Origin: Tubulanus polymorphus
Lineage: Eukaryota; Nemertea; Palaeonemertea; Tubulaniformes; Tubulanidae
Direction of reading: 5' to 3'
NCBI RefSeq assembly: GCF_964204645.1
Contig: NC_134028.1
Span: 22,914,153-22,978,152 of the forward strand
DNA: 64,000 nt
The notes beneath the pieces are model-generated. The model ran no database searches and was not told the DNA's origin. It was given only the letters and a program-made list of their open reading frames with translations. Shown piece after piece: positions 21,468 to 33,236 of the stretch; position 1 is the first letter of the stretch, and every line of letters begins with the position of its first letter. A program made the translations under genes and the position numbers.

Positions 21468-22558
21468 TCAAGAGCAACTAACTACAGCATGCATTCCGTA
21501 TTGACGATAATTTGGCCTCGATAACGCAGTAAATGTTGTCCCTACAGACAGGTTTATGTTGTTATATACATCAGATACTTGTATTCTGGTTGTTTCAATG
21601 ACGCTCGTTGTTTGCGGGCTCCTGGTTAAGAATGAGTTAAGTACATTGTTGTTTCCTGAATGTATGAATCCAATTATATCGCCCTGATTGACGCGTATCT
21701 GATCGGATTCTGGTACTCGGTATGAGACTGTGCCCATCGAACCGGGATCTAGTCGGTTGCGGCCTATCAGAGTCCAACTACGCGATGAACCGCTGTTTCT
21801 GAATACCCCGGCGTAGACAGGATCGTCAACGTCGTATCCACGCACATATTCCCAAAGCGTTATCACCCCATCACACGGGAATACAAAATCCAACATTAGA
21901 ATCAGCCATTCCCCTTGTTGATCCGTGAGACTGTCACTCAAAACCTGAGGGCCGACGACTTCTGTTCTCGCTGCAAACGAGAGAGAATTATACATCATAG
22001 ACTTTACTTATGAGATTATTAATTATGAGAGTTAAATGATATTGAATTGGTATCAATCATGGAGAAATAATTATAAAATTGAAACCTACTTTATATATCT
22101 ATACAAATTTAAGCTTAAAAACGTAATTCATATATATCAAAAGTTAAAACAAAATGAAAATTAATAGATTCGACTTTTTGGACTCGGCGGTTCGGCTTCT
22201 ACTTACGTTTAGTTTTCTGATAGACACGAGAATTACCAGGGATGTTCTGAGGACATTCGCTTATCGTCAACAGACCGCAACCATTTTCGTGAACGTAGAA
22301 CGCGGCACAAGATGCGTCCATGCAACAATCACTAGCACAGCTTATCCTCGAGGTCCTGTTCACCCGGGCTGATGCCTGACCGAACTGTTGATGACAAATT
22401 CGTGTGTGCTGACAATCCAGTAACTCCCTACAGTACGAATTTATTACGAGCAAAAAATGCAAATACAAAACGGATTGTGAGTTTGCAGTTCTCATTTTGG
22501 ACAGAAACACCGTAATAAGCATACAAACAGTGACAGGATGTTTCAACAATTGTTCCAC
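21468..22558 (-). CDS. Secreted protein with PAN/apple-like module and an unnamed beta-rich C-terminal domain
   Basis: Exon 1 is 22207-22558 (ATG at the top) and exon 2 is 21468-21970 (stop TGA). Donor GTAAGTAG and acceptor TTTGCAG join in phase 1, giving 284 residues. Residues 1 to about 28 read as a signal peptide (core HPVTVCMLITVFL). Residues about 42-112 are Cys-rich: CRELLDC, then SCASDCCMDASCAAFYVHEN and CGLL, SECPQNIPGN, the pattern of PAN/apple-like adhesion modules in many invertebrate secreted proteins. Exon 2 encodes a domain with EWLILMLDFVFPCDGVITLW, a GVFR strand and a SDQIRVNQGDIIGFI segment, suggesting a beta-sandwich; I do not know a name for it. An extracellular binding role is inferred. 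Confidence 0.72.
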
Positions 22559-22899
22559 TTTGGAAAAGAAGTGAACTGATTCAAACTATAAGTCATCCGT
22601 CCTCGTGAAGGGACTGCAGAACTATGTCTGATGTTCGCTATTCGTGAAAGCGTTTGAAGGAAGATAATAAGCACTTTCAGACATAGAAAGCGATTAACAA
22701 TATAGTTTCCGACTGTGTACAGGAATTGCGCTAACAATGACATCCAATATTTATTCTCGAATATCTGCGAATTGTTAAGTCAATATTTCAACTTGATTCT
22801 ATTATCGTTGTTGATCGGTTATAATGCATGATGTATGTTATATATCGCTACATCCAGTGGAGATGCTTTGAGCGCTTAACTTTCCAGTATTATCCCCCC

Positions 22900-23126
22900 C
22901 CCCCCGCTTATAAATCTAACCATCAATCTATTATTCATCTAGGTCTGAGAGAAGTAACATCACAGCAGCTACTAGGGGCCCAGAGCCAACTATCAGGCCA
23001 GGTACCCATTTACTCCTGGATGGAGAGAGGCAATGAGGATCAGTGTCTTGCCCTTGCGAATGTAGGGTTTTCGAAGCCATGACCTGGCTTCCCTGAGTCG
23101 AACGCTCTAACCACTGCCCACACCAT
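22900..23126 (-). mobile_element. tRNA-derived SINE
   Basis: Reading the minus strand from about 23126: GTGGGCAGTGGTTAGAGCGT gives a pol III A box and GCTTCGAAAACCC a degenerate B box about 45 bases on. A body follows containing CAAGGGCAAGACACTGATCC and a CATCCAGGAGTAAATGGGTA stretch, as in widespread invertebrate tRNA-SINEs. It ends in a run of G (C on the plus strand, 22896-22906). No coding capacity. Confidence 0.75.
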
Positions 23127-24943
23127 TTGGAAACACGGGTTACATAGTCTTCGTATTTCGAGTGGCTTGAATTTTGCTGTTTTGAACATTTGTTTAACTA
23201 CTTGGTCTGGGTTTGAATTCAGAGACGTATATGATATATTTTGTCTATTCAGAGACCATTCCTTGAGGATTTTCCAAAATTGAGTTCATTTTACTCCTGC
23301 AACTATGCCAAAGATCTGAGCAGGTTTTTTTACTTGCTATCAAGCGCAGAATCGGGGTTTAGAATTATTCACGTTTGACTTAAATAAGAACTGCACTCGT
23401 GGGCGGCCGTCGAAATGTGTTTTACTAACACCGCCGTTCAAAGTGGAGATATAAATCTAACTCGGATAAGGAGTGATCGTGACGTTCGCGGTTGTCAGCT
23501 CACCTGGTACACGGCGGTATAATTTCAACTTCACTTAAACGAGAAACTGAATTCAGTGGATGGAAATTGGAGTTAAATGAATTTACTGACGGTATCCGGC
23601 ACGGACTGCTGTCACCTGTAATCTGGATGTTCGTCTTTCAAAGCTGTAACTGTTTTTAATTTGATATAAACCGGATAGTGACGGTTGAAGCCGTGAATAA
23701 ATACTGCGCATAAAACAACGACGTGTCTGGCCTTGATTCTGTTGTATATAGGTTGAAAAAAACCCGTCGGCGAATCCAACAGAGAAAATTTTAAGGTAAT
23801 TCTTCTAAGTGCCGAAAAGATTAATCACTTGCTGTTTAATTAATAATGATGTGTATTCACATACACAGCATCAGCGTGATTAACCATTGTAATCAGCTCT
23901 GCGCTCTTAGCCGGTAGGGTCCATCATCGTAATCATTATTTTAAACATGACGTATCATCAAATCTCGAAGCCGGAATCCGCGGCCATTGAATACGCTGCC
24001 GGTGGTGAACGAATTTGTCATTTCGTTCGGTGAATATTTTGCTTCGAGGTTGAATAAATAGATTTTTAGTAATTATTCGATTTTTATGCGTATTTAAAAG
24101 GACCCAATACCGAACGTCAAACAGACAGGCAGACCTGACGGAGAACCGAATAGCGATAAACCGCGTTCTTCACCCGAAGCCGTATATATTAGAATTGTTC
24201 AGATTTCTGATATATGCGCAGTTCGATTGTTCAATCTATAATGACATTCCTTCGGGTTAAACGTGAATAATTTAATTCATTACTCAACGTTAGTTCCCTT
24301 GGATTTACAAACCATTAATGGCTTCAATTTGGGCGATGAATGGAAATTCCACTGTAGCGATACTGACTTTTACTGAAAAGTTAACACAACTCTTTAAAAA
24401 CGAAGGTTTCATGAGGCGCGTTTTCGTGTGAAAGCGGCCAAACAGTATAATGACCAGTAAGTGATCTAGCAAATAATTCCGCCTATTTTATGTGAAGATC
24501 GTGATTGAATCAAGAATTATTCATCAGTAAATGTTGGCCTATAAGCACCATCTCGTTCGGCCCGTTGCGCGGGCATCTTCGGCAAAACCACGAACACATC
24601 GCGAAACATGGATGAATTGAATTAATACAAGTCAGATAACAGACCGAGCCTGTCGGCAAATCTCTGTCATTATTTGTTACATGTCGACGATATTATATGG
24701 CTTCGGGCAGTTTTAGCATAAATATCAGACAAAACTCGATAAACTCGGCTAAAACGCGGCTAATGGTATTTTCTTTTTTTAATTAAATTCGTCCTTTGGC
24801 TGTGGTTGAATGATACGTGTTCATGCATCCGTACTCTCTGACCAACATTACAAGGATTCTGTTAGATTTAAATTGGCGACACTAGTTTTACGAAAATTTG
24901 TCAGATTCAATAAATCGAAAGATAGCCTACATATAATGTTGAC

Positions 24944-25212
24944 CAGGAGCGGATCCAGGGTTCGAACCGCCCTCTTTTCTGACCAAGTGCCCTTTTAAAA
25001 ATCACATGTGAAAAATTCCACCCGACATTGATCTATGACGAAAGTCCACAGTACTTCTTAAAGTAGTGAAATGCACTAAAATTGCATAAAATGTGCCTAA
25101 TTTTTCAAAATCTTCTGGGTAAAGGACCCCCCTGGGACGTACTTCACGAGTAATACAGTGCCCTTGTCATATGAGGTGAACCCCCCTTTCGCTCAGCCTG
25201 AATCCGCCCCTG
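24944..25212. mobile_element. hAT-like MITE, copy 1
   Basis: CAGGAGCGGATCCAGG at the left faces CCTGAATCCGCCCCTG at the right. The CAGGGGCGGATCCAG end is typical of non-autonomous hAT-type elements in many animals. The flanking 8-bp sequences do not match, so the target duplication has decayed or the ends are slightly off. Confidence 0.75.
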
Positions 25213-27678
25213 ATTACTACTGTATACATGTGGAATAAGAGCAACACACCATGTATCTAGGGAAAAACTTCTTGTTGGGGAGTTCAATCTGCGAATATCG
25301 AGTTGTAGAAAGATATAAAGTTACTGATGGCGAAACACTGTTTACACAAATTAAAAACAAATAAAACTTTGTTCTGCTTAAATTTGTTAAATTAGTTTTC
25401 ATGTTGTACTACATATACCACTATAGTTTGTATCTTTTGTATCACTTGAATGTAGTTTTGTTCTCGCGCGATCCGAGGTAATACTCATAAGGTAAGGCTG
25501 AACTGGATTGTATATATTTCATGATTTTGCTGTATTCTAGAACTGATGTCTTTTGGGATATACATTCAAGTAAAAACGTTGAAAATGAATTCACTAAAGC
25601 AAATTTTTCGGACTCGTTGCGTTGTTTTTCTTTTCTAAGTGTGGTATTTACTCCATCGCCGATAGGACATTACAAATGAGAACTACTTCTCCGAGAAACA
25701 AGTTCAAAAAATGAGGAGCATCCGATCGGTTTAATGTTGAACCTGTCCTCTCGGATGATAGACATATTTCACTCAGCGCTACTAATCAGTCAGTTACTGG
25801 GTATCTCAGAGACGCCAATAAATGTAATAAATCAGGATTCACTTTGTAACCTTGCTGAATCTTGTTCTTCTGGAATAACACGACCAAATTGAGCGCTTCG
25901 ACGACACGCTTTCATCGCCGATCTCACAGAAGGTCTTACGACGATAGAAAATTAACGTATAATCCGAAATTGCCTCCGATCCCGAGAACTGCGCGCTCGA
26001 TAAATCACGGAGACGTACGAACGACCCCGAGTCAATCACGTGATCGAAAATTCGTCGTGCGAGACCGTTTATCGATTCGGTGATACATCGGTCAAGGTCA
26101 TAGGTTCGACGCTTGAATCACGTGATAAATACCGAAACGACTAATTGGAAAGCGTCGTTTCGGCGGAAGCGATGTGATTAGACAATACTAACTGCTGACA
26201 CGATACGACCAGTGAATGTTTAATTAACACCCGGCGCTGATCATACTGTAATCAAAAAGTCATCGGTAAAACCTACCGTCGACGCTATGTTTCAAGTAAT
26301 GAAATATGCGCATCTAAAACTAAGTAAACATCCACAGTTTGACGTCGATATCTCACCGGCCGGCGTTATGAACGTATTACATGTTTCAAGAGATGACATT
26401 CCACGCTTGCATTTGTCAAAATAGTCTGGGCTAGAATTCTAATGATTGAATTGTCATTAATATAGAAAAGCTTCCATCATTCGCACATGAAACCGGGCCC
26501 GCTGAAAATGATCTCAGAAAAATCTGCTCGTTTCAACATGCGTATGATTTTTGAAGACGATAAGGTCGTGCGAGGGTCTTAATTCTTGTAAATGGAACCA
26601 GCACGTAACAGGAAGATTTCTTGCCGATTTCAGGATCAGTTTTCGAGATATTGGATAGAAAATGTTACCGCCGACGAGAAAACAGGAACAAATAGTATTT
26701 TGATATAGCGACAAGCAGCAGGTAGTCCTGCACTGAATAAACAATATCGCCGTTTCTGGTCAAATTCACAGTAAATATGAATACGTTAGATAACTTCCGT
26801 TATTTCGCTGTAGGAAAACGGCTACAATTGACCTTATCGTATATTAGCATGATCCAGTGGCTAGATTATTGTTTGCATTGCGACTGTTTTTCCGCAGTTG
26901 ACGTCAATTCAATTATAAAAAAGCTTCAAATTGTCCGTTCGATTCCCAAACATACGTATCATTTATAGATCGGGATTTAATGATACCAAGATAATACTCT
27001 ATAATTTCCGCCTATTTGGCGAAGAAATGAAATAGATAGGAAAGAAAATTATTTTCAATTCAATCACATCTGCACATTTTGTTAGCGGTTCTGAGAGCGG
27101 TGTTTCGTTTTGATCGTGGGGATTTATTTGGAATTTAATCAACCAAATAGTTATCATAACACGGATGGTTGTTTATGGGGAGTTCGAGGAGTTTTTATCT
27201 GATGACATCTTTTCAAGAATCCATCACAAACACACAAAAATACGAACTTTCGCCCTGATACTCTCTCAATGTCGGATCCTCGAAAAAAATGTTTTGCAAT
27301 CTGCCTCGCTAAGATAAGGAACCGAATGGAATGGCCAAGTAGACGCAAGGTGATTTCCTGTTTTGAATTCCCCTGATAGAGACGGCTGTCTGTAGTGGAC
27401 ATCCCTAGTGAATTCCACCCAGTGATACGACTGTTTGCTACATAATTGAGCCCATGTAATTATCGGCATGCTTGAAAGCTAAAATACCCTTCAGTGAATA
27501 TTGTTTTCAGAAAATGAGTTGTCTGTTGTTTCACTTCCATCGCATTTAGAGTCTGCAGACACTAATTGTTGTAATTCGCTATCATCTGTCTCTGTTTCGG
27601 CTAAGTTCATATCTATCAATTTTAAACAGTTGTATTCCACCATTCCCGAATTTTGGCCACAATCGATTTATATAATAA

Positions 27679-27744
27679 GCCGAAATTAGCTCAGCTGGGA
27701 GACTGAAGATCTAAAGGTCCCTGGTTCGATCCCGGGTTTCGGCA
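27679..27744 (+). pseudogene. tRNA-Phe pseudogene (shortened)
   Basis: This 66-base copy matches the intact tRNA-Phe genes at both ends (GCCGAAAT...GATCCCGGGTTTCGGCA, with CTGAAGATCT around the GAA anticodon). It lacks about seven bases between GGGAG and ACTGAAG, removing the end of the D arm and the 5' side of the anticodon stem, so it should not fold into a working tRNA. Confidence 0.8.
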
Positions 27745-27902
27745 TGGTTTTAAGTGTTTTCAGCATCGTTTGATCCATTTATTTTTATTCTGAAGCAATT
27801 ATATTGTTGGACGATTTAAAGTTAGTGACTTAGCGATGGTGAGAAGGACAGGGATTTATTTTGGCTTTAGCGAAATTTCGTCTTGTTTTCATTCAATTAA
27901 CA

Positions 27903-27959
27903 GCCGAAAATAACTCGAGTAGTCGCGGAACGTGCCTGGGTCGATTCCCGGTTTCGGCA
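27903..27959 (+). pseudogene. Degenerate tRNA-Phe relic
   Basis: Begins GCCGAAAATAACTCGAG and ends GGGTCGATTCCCGGTTTCGGC. Acceptor and T-arm ends match tRNA-Phe but the middle, including the anticodon arm, is lost; 57 bases remain. It lies 158 bases downstream of the shortened copy. Confidence 0.65.
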
Positions 27960-28959
27960 GCAGGTTTCGAAAGGTTGCTTGGTGATATGTGTCATTCATA
28001 AGTAAATATATGATATAGAAACATATCCTGCAGTTTTTGTTTTTCTAAGATGTTTAAACCCGGTTAAACGCTTTCACCAAACGGTTCATCGAAGCGCAAT
28101 TTCAGTTATCGATGATTTTGCATCACGAGTTCGCATGAATACAGCGTAATTTCCAGATAGATTGCATCAGCTTTTTGCTGTAAGTTCAATTGCCCGTTGA
28201 ATGTCATTTGTCCAACGGCTGAATCGGTAAGAATCCTTTTTTTGTTAAATGTGAATCGATCATTTTTCCAATCGAGATCCGATAACTTTCTAAATTCTTT
28301 TTTGTTAATACAATTTCAAGTGATCTTTCATAAATCTGTCATTAGAGCGCATTATTGCGTACTAGGATTCAAAGACTCTTGTTCTATTCACCGGAAAAAA
28401 CACTAGTGATACAACAGTTCTTGCAGCTGTAGCTTATAACAATATGAAATGAAAATGCAATAAACCTTGGAGTAATCATTGAAGATTACTTAAAGATAAA
28501 ATCAACGTACATCGTTACGGGGAGCAGACGATCAACGTCGAGATTTAACAAAACTTGAAAATCATTTTGAAATGTCGCATACTTTTCGATCGGCATAAAA
28601 ACTGAAATTCTGTCTTCTGTCTACGCTCGTATATGGTATTAAGGCCATTATGTGTTCGGTCGGTTGTTCGTTTTTCCATAAAGCGGTACAACGAAGTGTT
28701 ATGTCTTCATATTCTCGATCCATGTAATACCGTCTGAGCTTCATCCATCAGATAAAGAGGAGAGGTACCGAATCAGCTATCGTTTCGTCAAAGTGGCTTT
28801 AGTTAAGAAGTCGAAGCGCAAACGTTTGATGTAGTAGACGTGGAGATAAAGAAACGTTCCCAGAAATGGTGGATGGATAAAAACATTATATCGATACATT
28901 TTTGGACAGTTATCTTGGCGATCCCGGTTATTGCTCTTCGTACACTAATAAGATACGTC
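27960..28959. other. Spacer between tRNA-Phe relics and tRNA-Phe gene
   Basis: About 1 kb of AT-rich sequence; no gene or clear repeat seen. Confidence 0.4.
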
Positions 28960-29032
28960 TGCCGAAACCCGGGATCGAACCAGGGACCTTTAGATCTTCA
29001 GTCTAACGCACTCCCAACTGAGCTATTTCGGC
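28960..29032 (-). tRNA. tRNA-Phe (GAA)
   Basis: A 73-base cloverleaf on the minus strand. The acceptor stem GCCGAAA pairs with TTTCGGC, followed by discriminator A. The A box is TAGCTCAGTTGGGAG, the anticodon loop CTGAAGA holds GAA, and the T arm is CCTGGTTCGATCCCGGG. It differs by one base (A to T in the D arm) from the copy at 45320. No intron; the CCA is added after transcription. I see no strong T run right after it. Confidence 0.93.
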
Positions 29033-31494
29033 CGTGCTGATCTCGAAATAAATGAAAAATTGGCACGGATATCAACAAGCCCAAGCTCGACTGATAATGT
29101 CTTTTTTTATCTCGATTCATCATTTCGATCAGTATTCCTTAGAAATGAGCAGACTTCTAGAAAAACCAAGGACCTGCGCAACATTTCATGTCGAGAGGAT
29201 TGTTGACGTTCATTCATAGGAGAGATAGATATGTAATTAATAAGCAAGCCGGGTTTCCATCTTTCACTTCCACTGTTCACCACCAGTGAACAAAATATAC
29301 GGGAACACAAAAAGCTGAGCAATAGACGAACCCAAGAGGACTGATTGGCGCAGAATGTGGCCGCTGGAATATCTATGTAAATTTGTATTAATGTCCTAAC
29401 GTATGCAAACAACGTTTTTGGAAGTTCCTCGCCCAGAAATACACATTCATCGATTTCTTTACACATATCATTGTTTTCTAGCAAAAAAGACTGATATCTA
29501 TATATCCGATTCCACGTGCTTTATACCAGTTTTCAAACCACTCGAGGTTGTCAGCTAGCCCTTTTTTCCGACAGGAAACCGATGACACCGCGCGCCCGAA
29601 CGTGTTCGACTTTTCAGAAACTCTGCCAATGCGAATGCATATCAATGTATTTTATTACAATAAGTGCACGTTATTTTTGAATGCGCTGAGGTAGAAATCA
29701 AGCCTTTATTTTACTGAAAGAAAGAAGTCCAGAAACGACATATGTTGCTTCGAAAATCAAGTCTTGCAATATATGAATACTTCATTCAATTCAGTTGGAG
29801 AACTTAACTCAAGATAGAGAGCATACTGGGGCATTGAGCAGCCGACATCTGGAAACCACGGATTTAGATGATTTCATCGAAGTACCTGATTAGAATCTCT
29901 GATACATCGGGTTCCTCCAGAAGAAATTGGCCGGAATTTCAACTCACCGGAAGTAAAGTGAAGCGCGAAGGCGGCAGTATCATACGGAAGTAACCGGAAG
30001 CAGATGGAAGCCAAGCAGCGGTCACTAATGAGACGGCGCGAGTAGTGGTATTAATCTCAGTCCAAACTCTGAGATTTTTATTTTTCAAATCGCCAAGAAG
30101 ACGCGCTTGGTGAAATTAATGACTTAAAGTTGTCATCGCATGCTCGAAGGCTTTCACATATTGTACAAGAATATCACCAACATAATTTCCTTTAAGCTTT
30201 ACGTTTGTCGTGGAATCCTGCACACACAGTCGGATGTGGTTGAATTTATTGAGTTTTATAGCCGTAAGCAGGATGTGGATTGTGACAGAAATGAACGTCC
30301 TTTCAATGCGATCTATGTTTAGTTCTCTATTGAGATGTATTCGTGATTACCGATACTGAAATAACGGTGACGACGGCAGCGATTATGTTATTTTTATTTA
30401 CCAGTTGCAGATGCGCGCAAACCAGGATTGACCATAAAACTGCCAACCACGATGAAAATATCAATCCATAGCGACCATATGATATGCGAAACTAGTTACA
30501 CTCAATCGATGCCTAGATTTTATAACCAATTTGCCGCCATGTCACGTTATCACGACGTTTTCTATTGTAGCTGACGATTTTGTCTAACCGTGTTCCCATG
30601 ACAAGACTCAGCCGCGACACGTGCTGTGGCTTTTTCTCGATGCCATCAGGTTCGAATCCCCGCGGTAACGAGGTAGGCCCGTGCCTAGCTTTTTGAGGGG
30701 TAGTTCTATTTCAAGAAAAAAGGAGACTTTTTCACCGTGAAAAGTGGGGCACTTTCCTATTGAAAAAGGACAGATCTAATGAAGTGTCCTGGTACCTGAA
30801 TAAATCATTTGAGAATAGATTACGAACTTGTATCCAAATTTCGAAAAATCTTGACCCCAATTTTTTTACACTGACTTTTTTTGAAGGGCAATTTGTGAAT
30901 TTTAGGGGGCTCGTTCGCTACCCCGAAGTTGCCATACAGTCGAAGAGGGGTGAATCTCCCCGTATGAGACACCCTTTAAATCGGTTTGATAGTCCACGTA
31001 TAGCCACGTGTGGATCCAGACATTGACAGGAGCACGAAGAAATGAAAAGGGTTAAAATACTGTTAAAAAGGACATTTTAATATGCATAGTTTTAAGACTA
31101 ATCGCTGAAGCAAACCGCTAATGATAGCTGGTTATCGTTTTATTAGCTCAAGGCGAGAACATCGCATAATTCAATGAAATGATAATAAAATGAAATGCTC
31201 CGGCAAATAAATTCGTGTATGATTTTCAAATAACGATAACAAATGCACAGCAAATAGTGATTAAATCGGGGTATTTTTCTAAACGGCTGGTGATCAATTT
31301 GCCGATTAGCATAGATGGATAGATAGGCAACAGGTGGTAGTATGAAATGAATAGAACATTCGGAAAAAATACCATTAAAAGTATACTGGTATATATACTA
31401 ACACTAAAACACAAGTTTTACTAACGAGAGTACAGACAGGTGACTCAAATACATGTATTTGTTTCAAATATTGACCCAGGTATGTATGAAATAT

Positions 31495-31835
31495 CCCGTC
31501 GTCCGGTCATCCTGTGGTCCAGTTACCCAGTTCTCCAGTCATCATGACTGTAGTCCAGTTACCCAGTCGTCCAGTCATCCTGAGGTCCAATCACCCGGTT
31601 GCACAGTCAGCCTGTCGTCAAATCGCACAGTCGACCACTCAGCTTGTCGTCCAGTAGTCCAGCCAGGCTTTCGCCAAGTCAGCCTCTCAGTCCAGTCATC
31701 CTGATATCCTGTAGTCCAGCCAGGCTGCCATCCAGTCACTGCCATCGCTCAGTCAGCATGTCGGTCCAGTTACGCAATCAGCCTGTCGGTCCAGTCACGC
31801 AATCAACCTGTCGGTCCAGTCGCCCAGCCATGCAG
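31495..31835. repeat. Low-complexity tandem repeat (CCAGTCATCCTGTCGTC type)
   Basis: Variants of GTCCAGTTACCCAGT and GTCCAGTCATCCTG recur about every 15-22 bases through the whole interval. Two overlapping plus-strand frames here (31453-31922) are translations of the repeat, not genes. Confidence 0.75.
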
Positions 31836-33167
31836 TCAGTCGTCGTGTATAGTGTGTACCCTGCAGCCACACTGCGCACAATGCTCTATTATAAATTTGT
31901 GGTTCGTCCTGGAACTATTTAACCTACACTTTATTGAGCCCTAATATGATTTATTGAGCCCTTACTGTTTATGACCATCATGGTGTTTTATATGAATCGA
32001 GACTGTGTGTATACATTCTTGCGCTGATTTCCAGTCTCCCTCGAGTGAGGAAAGTTCTGAAAGTCTAGACGTATTGCCTAATCCGAAACCATTCATAGAA
32101 ATAATTGAAGTTGGATATCTCTATTCGGATGAGCCAACAAGTGCACAATAAGAGGTGGATTCGGACATTCGTTTCTGTCACTATTTAGTATGCGTCCTCA
32201 TGCTCGGATTGTTCAATGTTATCAATCCAGTCCGTTATCCCCGGCGGAACGCATTTATATCAGGGCATCAATCGGACTAATGAACGCCCCGAACGATAAA
32301 ATAACAAAAAAATATCACCCGTTGACGATTACTTAATATCTGGTCTATACACGCAGGATATGAAATTCTCTTTGATATTTCGCCTCGAACAGGTGCGCGT
32401 GTGAGAGCAGGTGCGCGTTGTTATTTGATATTACTGGTGGGACACGGGGAAGCGAGACTCCGCGACAGATGCTCGCTACAGCCAAGTCGATCGTCTCGCG
32501 AGTTGATTTTCATCTATTCACTTCTCCTACGTCATAACCGATGTGATTGTCGAATCAGTGCGACTCGTTTGGATAAACTTGCGCCTCTTTTACAAACAGT
32601 ACAGGTCAGTAGATTATAATTTGATATCTTTGAACGTCATATTCTTTCGATGCGGTTTTCGTTTTCTAATTATAATTACTGTACGATTGTGTAAATGCTC
32701 GCACAAATGATTCTTCATTATATCTCAAGTGTTTTATAAGTTTTGGAAAGTGCGTGAATTTATAAAGTAATAGTAATCCTACATTTTTAAACCAGCGAAT
32801 AACAAAAGTATTCTATTAGAAAGTGTAAAAAGTGTCTAATATCTATTTCGAGCAAGAGCTTGCGGTTTGAGAATTGAAGAAGGCGCGCATAGTTTTTCCT
32901 AGTTTTAGGGTTCGAAAAGCGCAAACATTTTTCATCAAAGATACAGAAGAAATGATTGAAATAAACTAAATTTGCTGCTATTTCGAAATTACGTCGTTGG
33001 ATTTTGATGCGGCGTATGGAGGGTGGGGGAGGCGGAGAAAAACAGCTTTGGTGGTGATAGTTGGGATCGAAGAGGAATGGATTTACTTATGAAATTAGGA
33101 AATCAGAAATTCAGCTCCTAGTCTAGGATCAGTTTTTTATTGTTGTTTTTTTTTTTGTTTGTTTGGT

Positions 33168-33236
33168 ATCCCGATGGTATAACGGTGGCTGACGGTCGCG
33201 TCGTCGAGGGTCGCGCGCGATCGCATCCGGGCGGAA
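33168..33236 (+). other. Possible tRNA-like remnant
   Basis: TATCCCGATGGTATAACGGT resembles the 5' end and A box of tRNA-Glu/Asp genes, and GCGATCGCATCCGGGC, about 40 bases later, resembles a B box. Pairing of the ends is poor. It may be a SINE head or chance. Confidence 0.25.

Larger units (their letters stand above)
22559..27678. other. Gene-poor region, left part
   Basis: About 5 kb without a convincing coding frame. It holds a tRNA-derived SINE (22900-23126) and a hAT-type miniature element (24944-25212). The remainder looks like unique AT-rich intergenic DNA; many short frames here have no protein-like features. Confidence 0.5.

Noticed and set aside
30605-30670. B-box-like GGTTCGAATCCCC
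   Set aside because: No matching A box or cloverleaf pairing could be drawn.
31453-31922. Ser/Pro/Val-rich frames
   Set aside because: Translation of the CCAGTCATCC tandem repeat.
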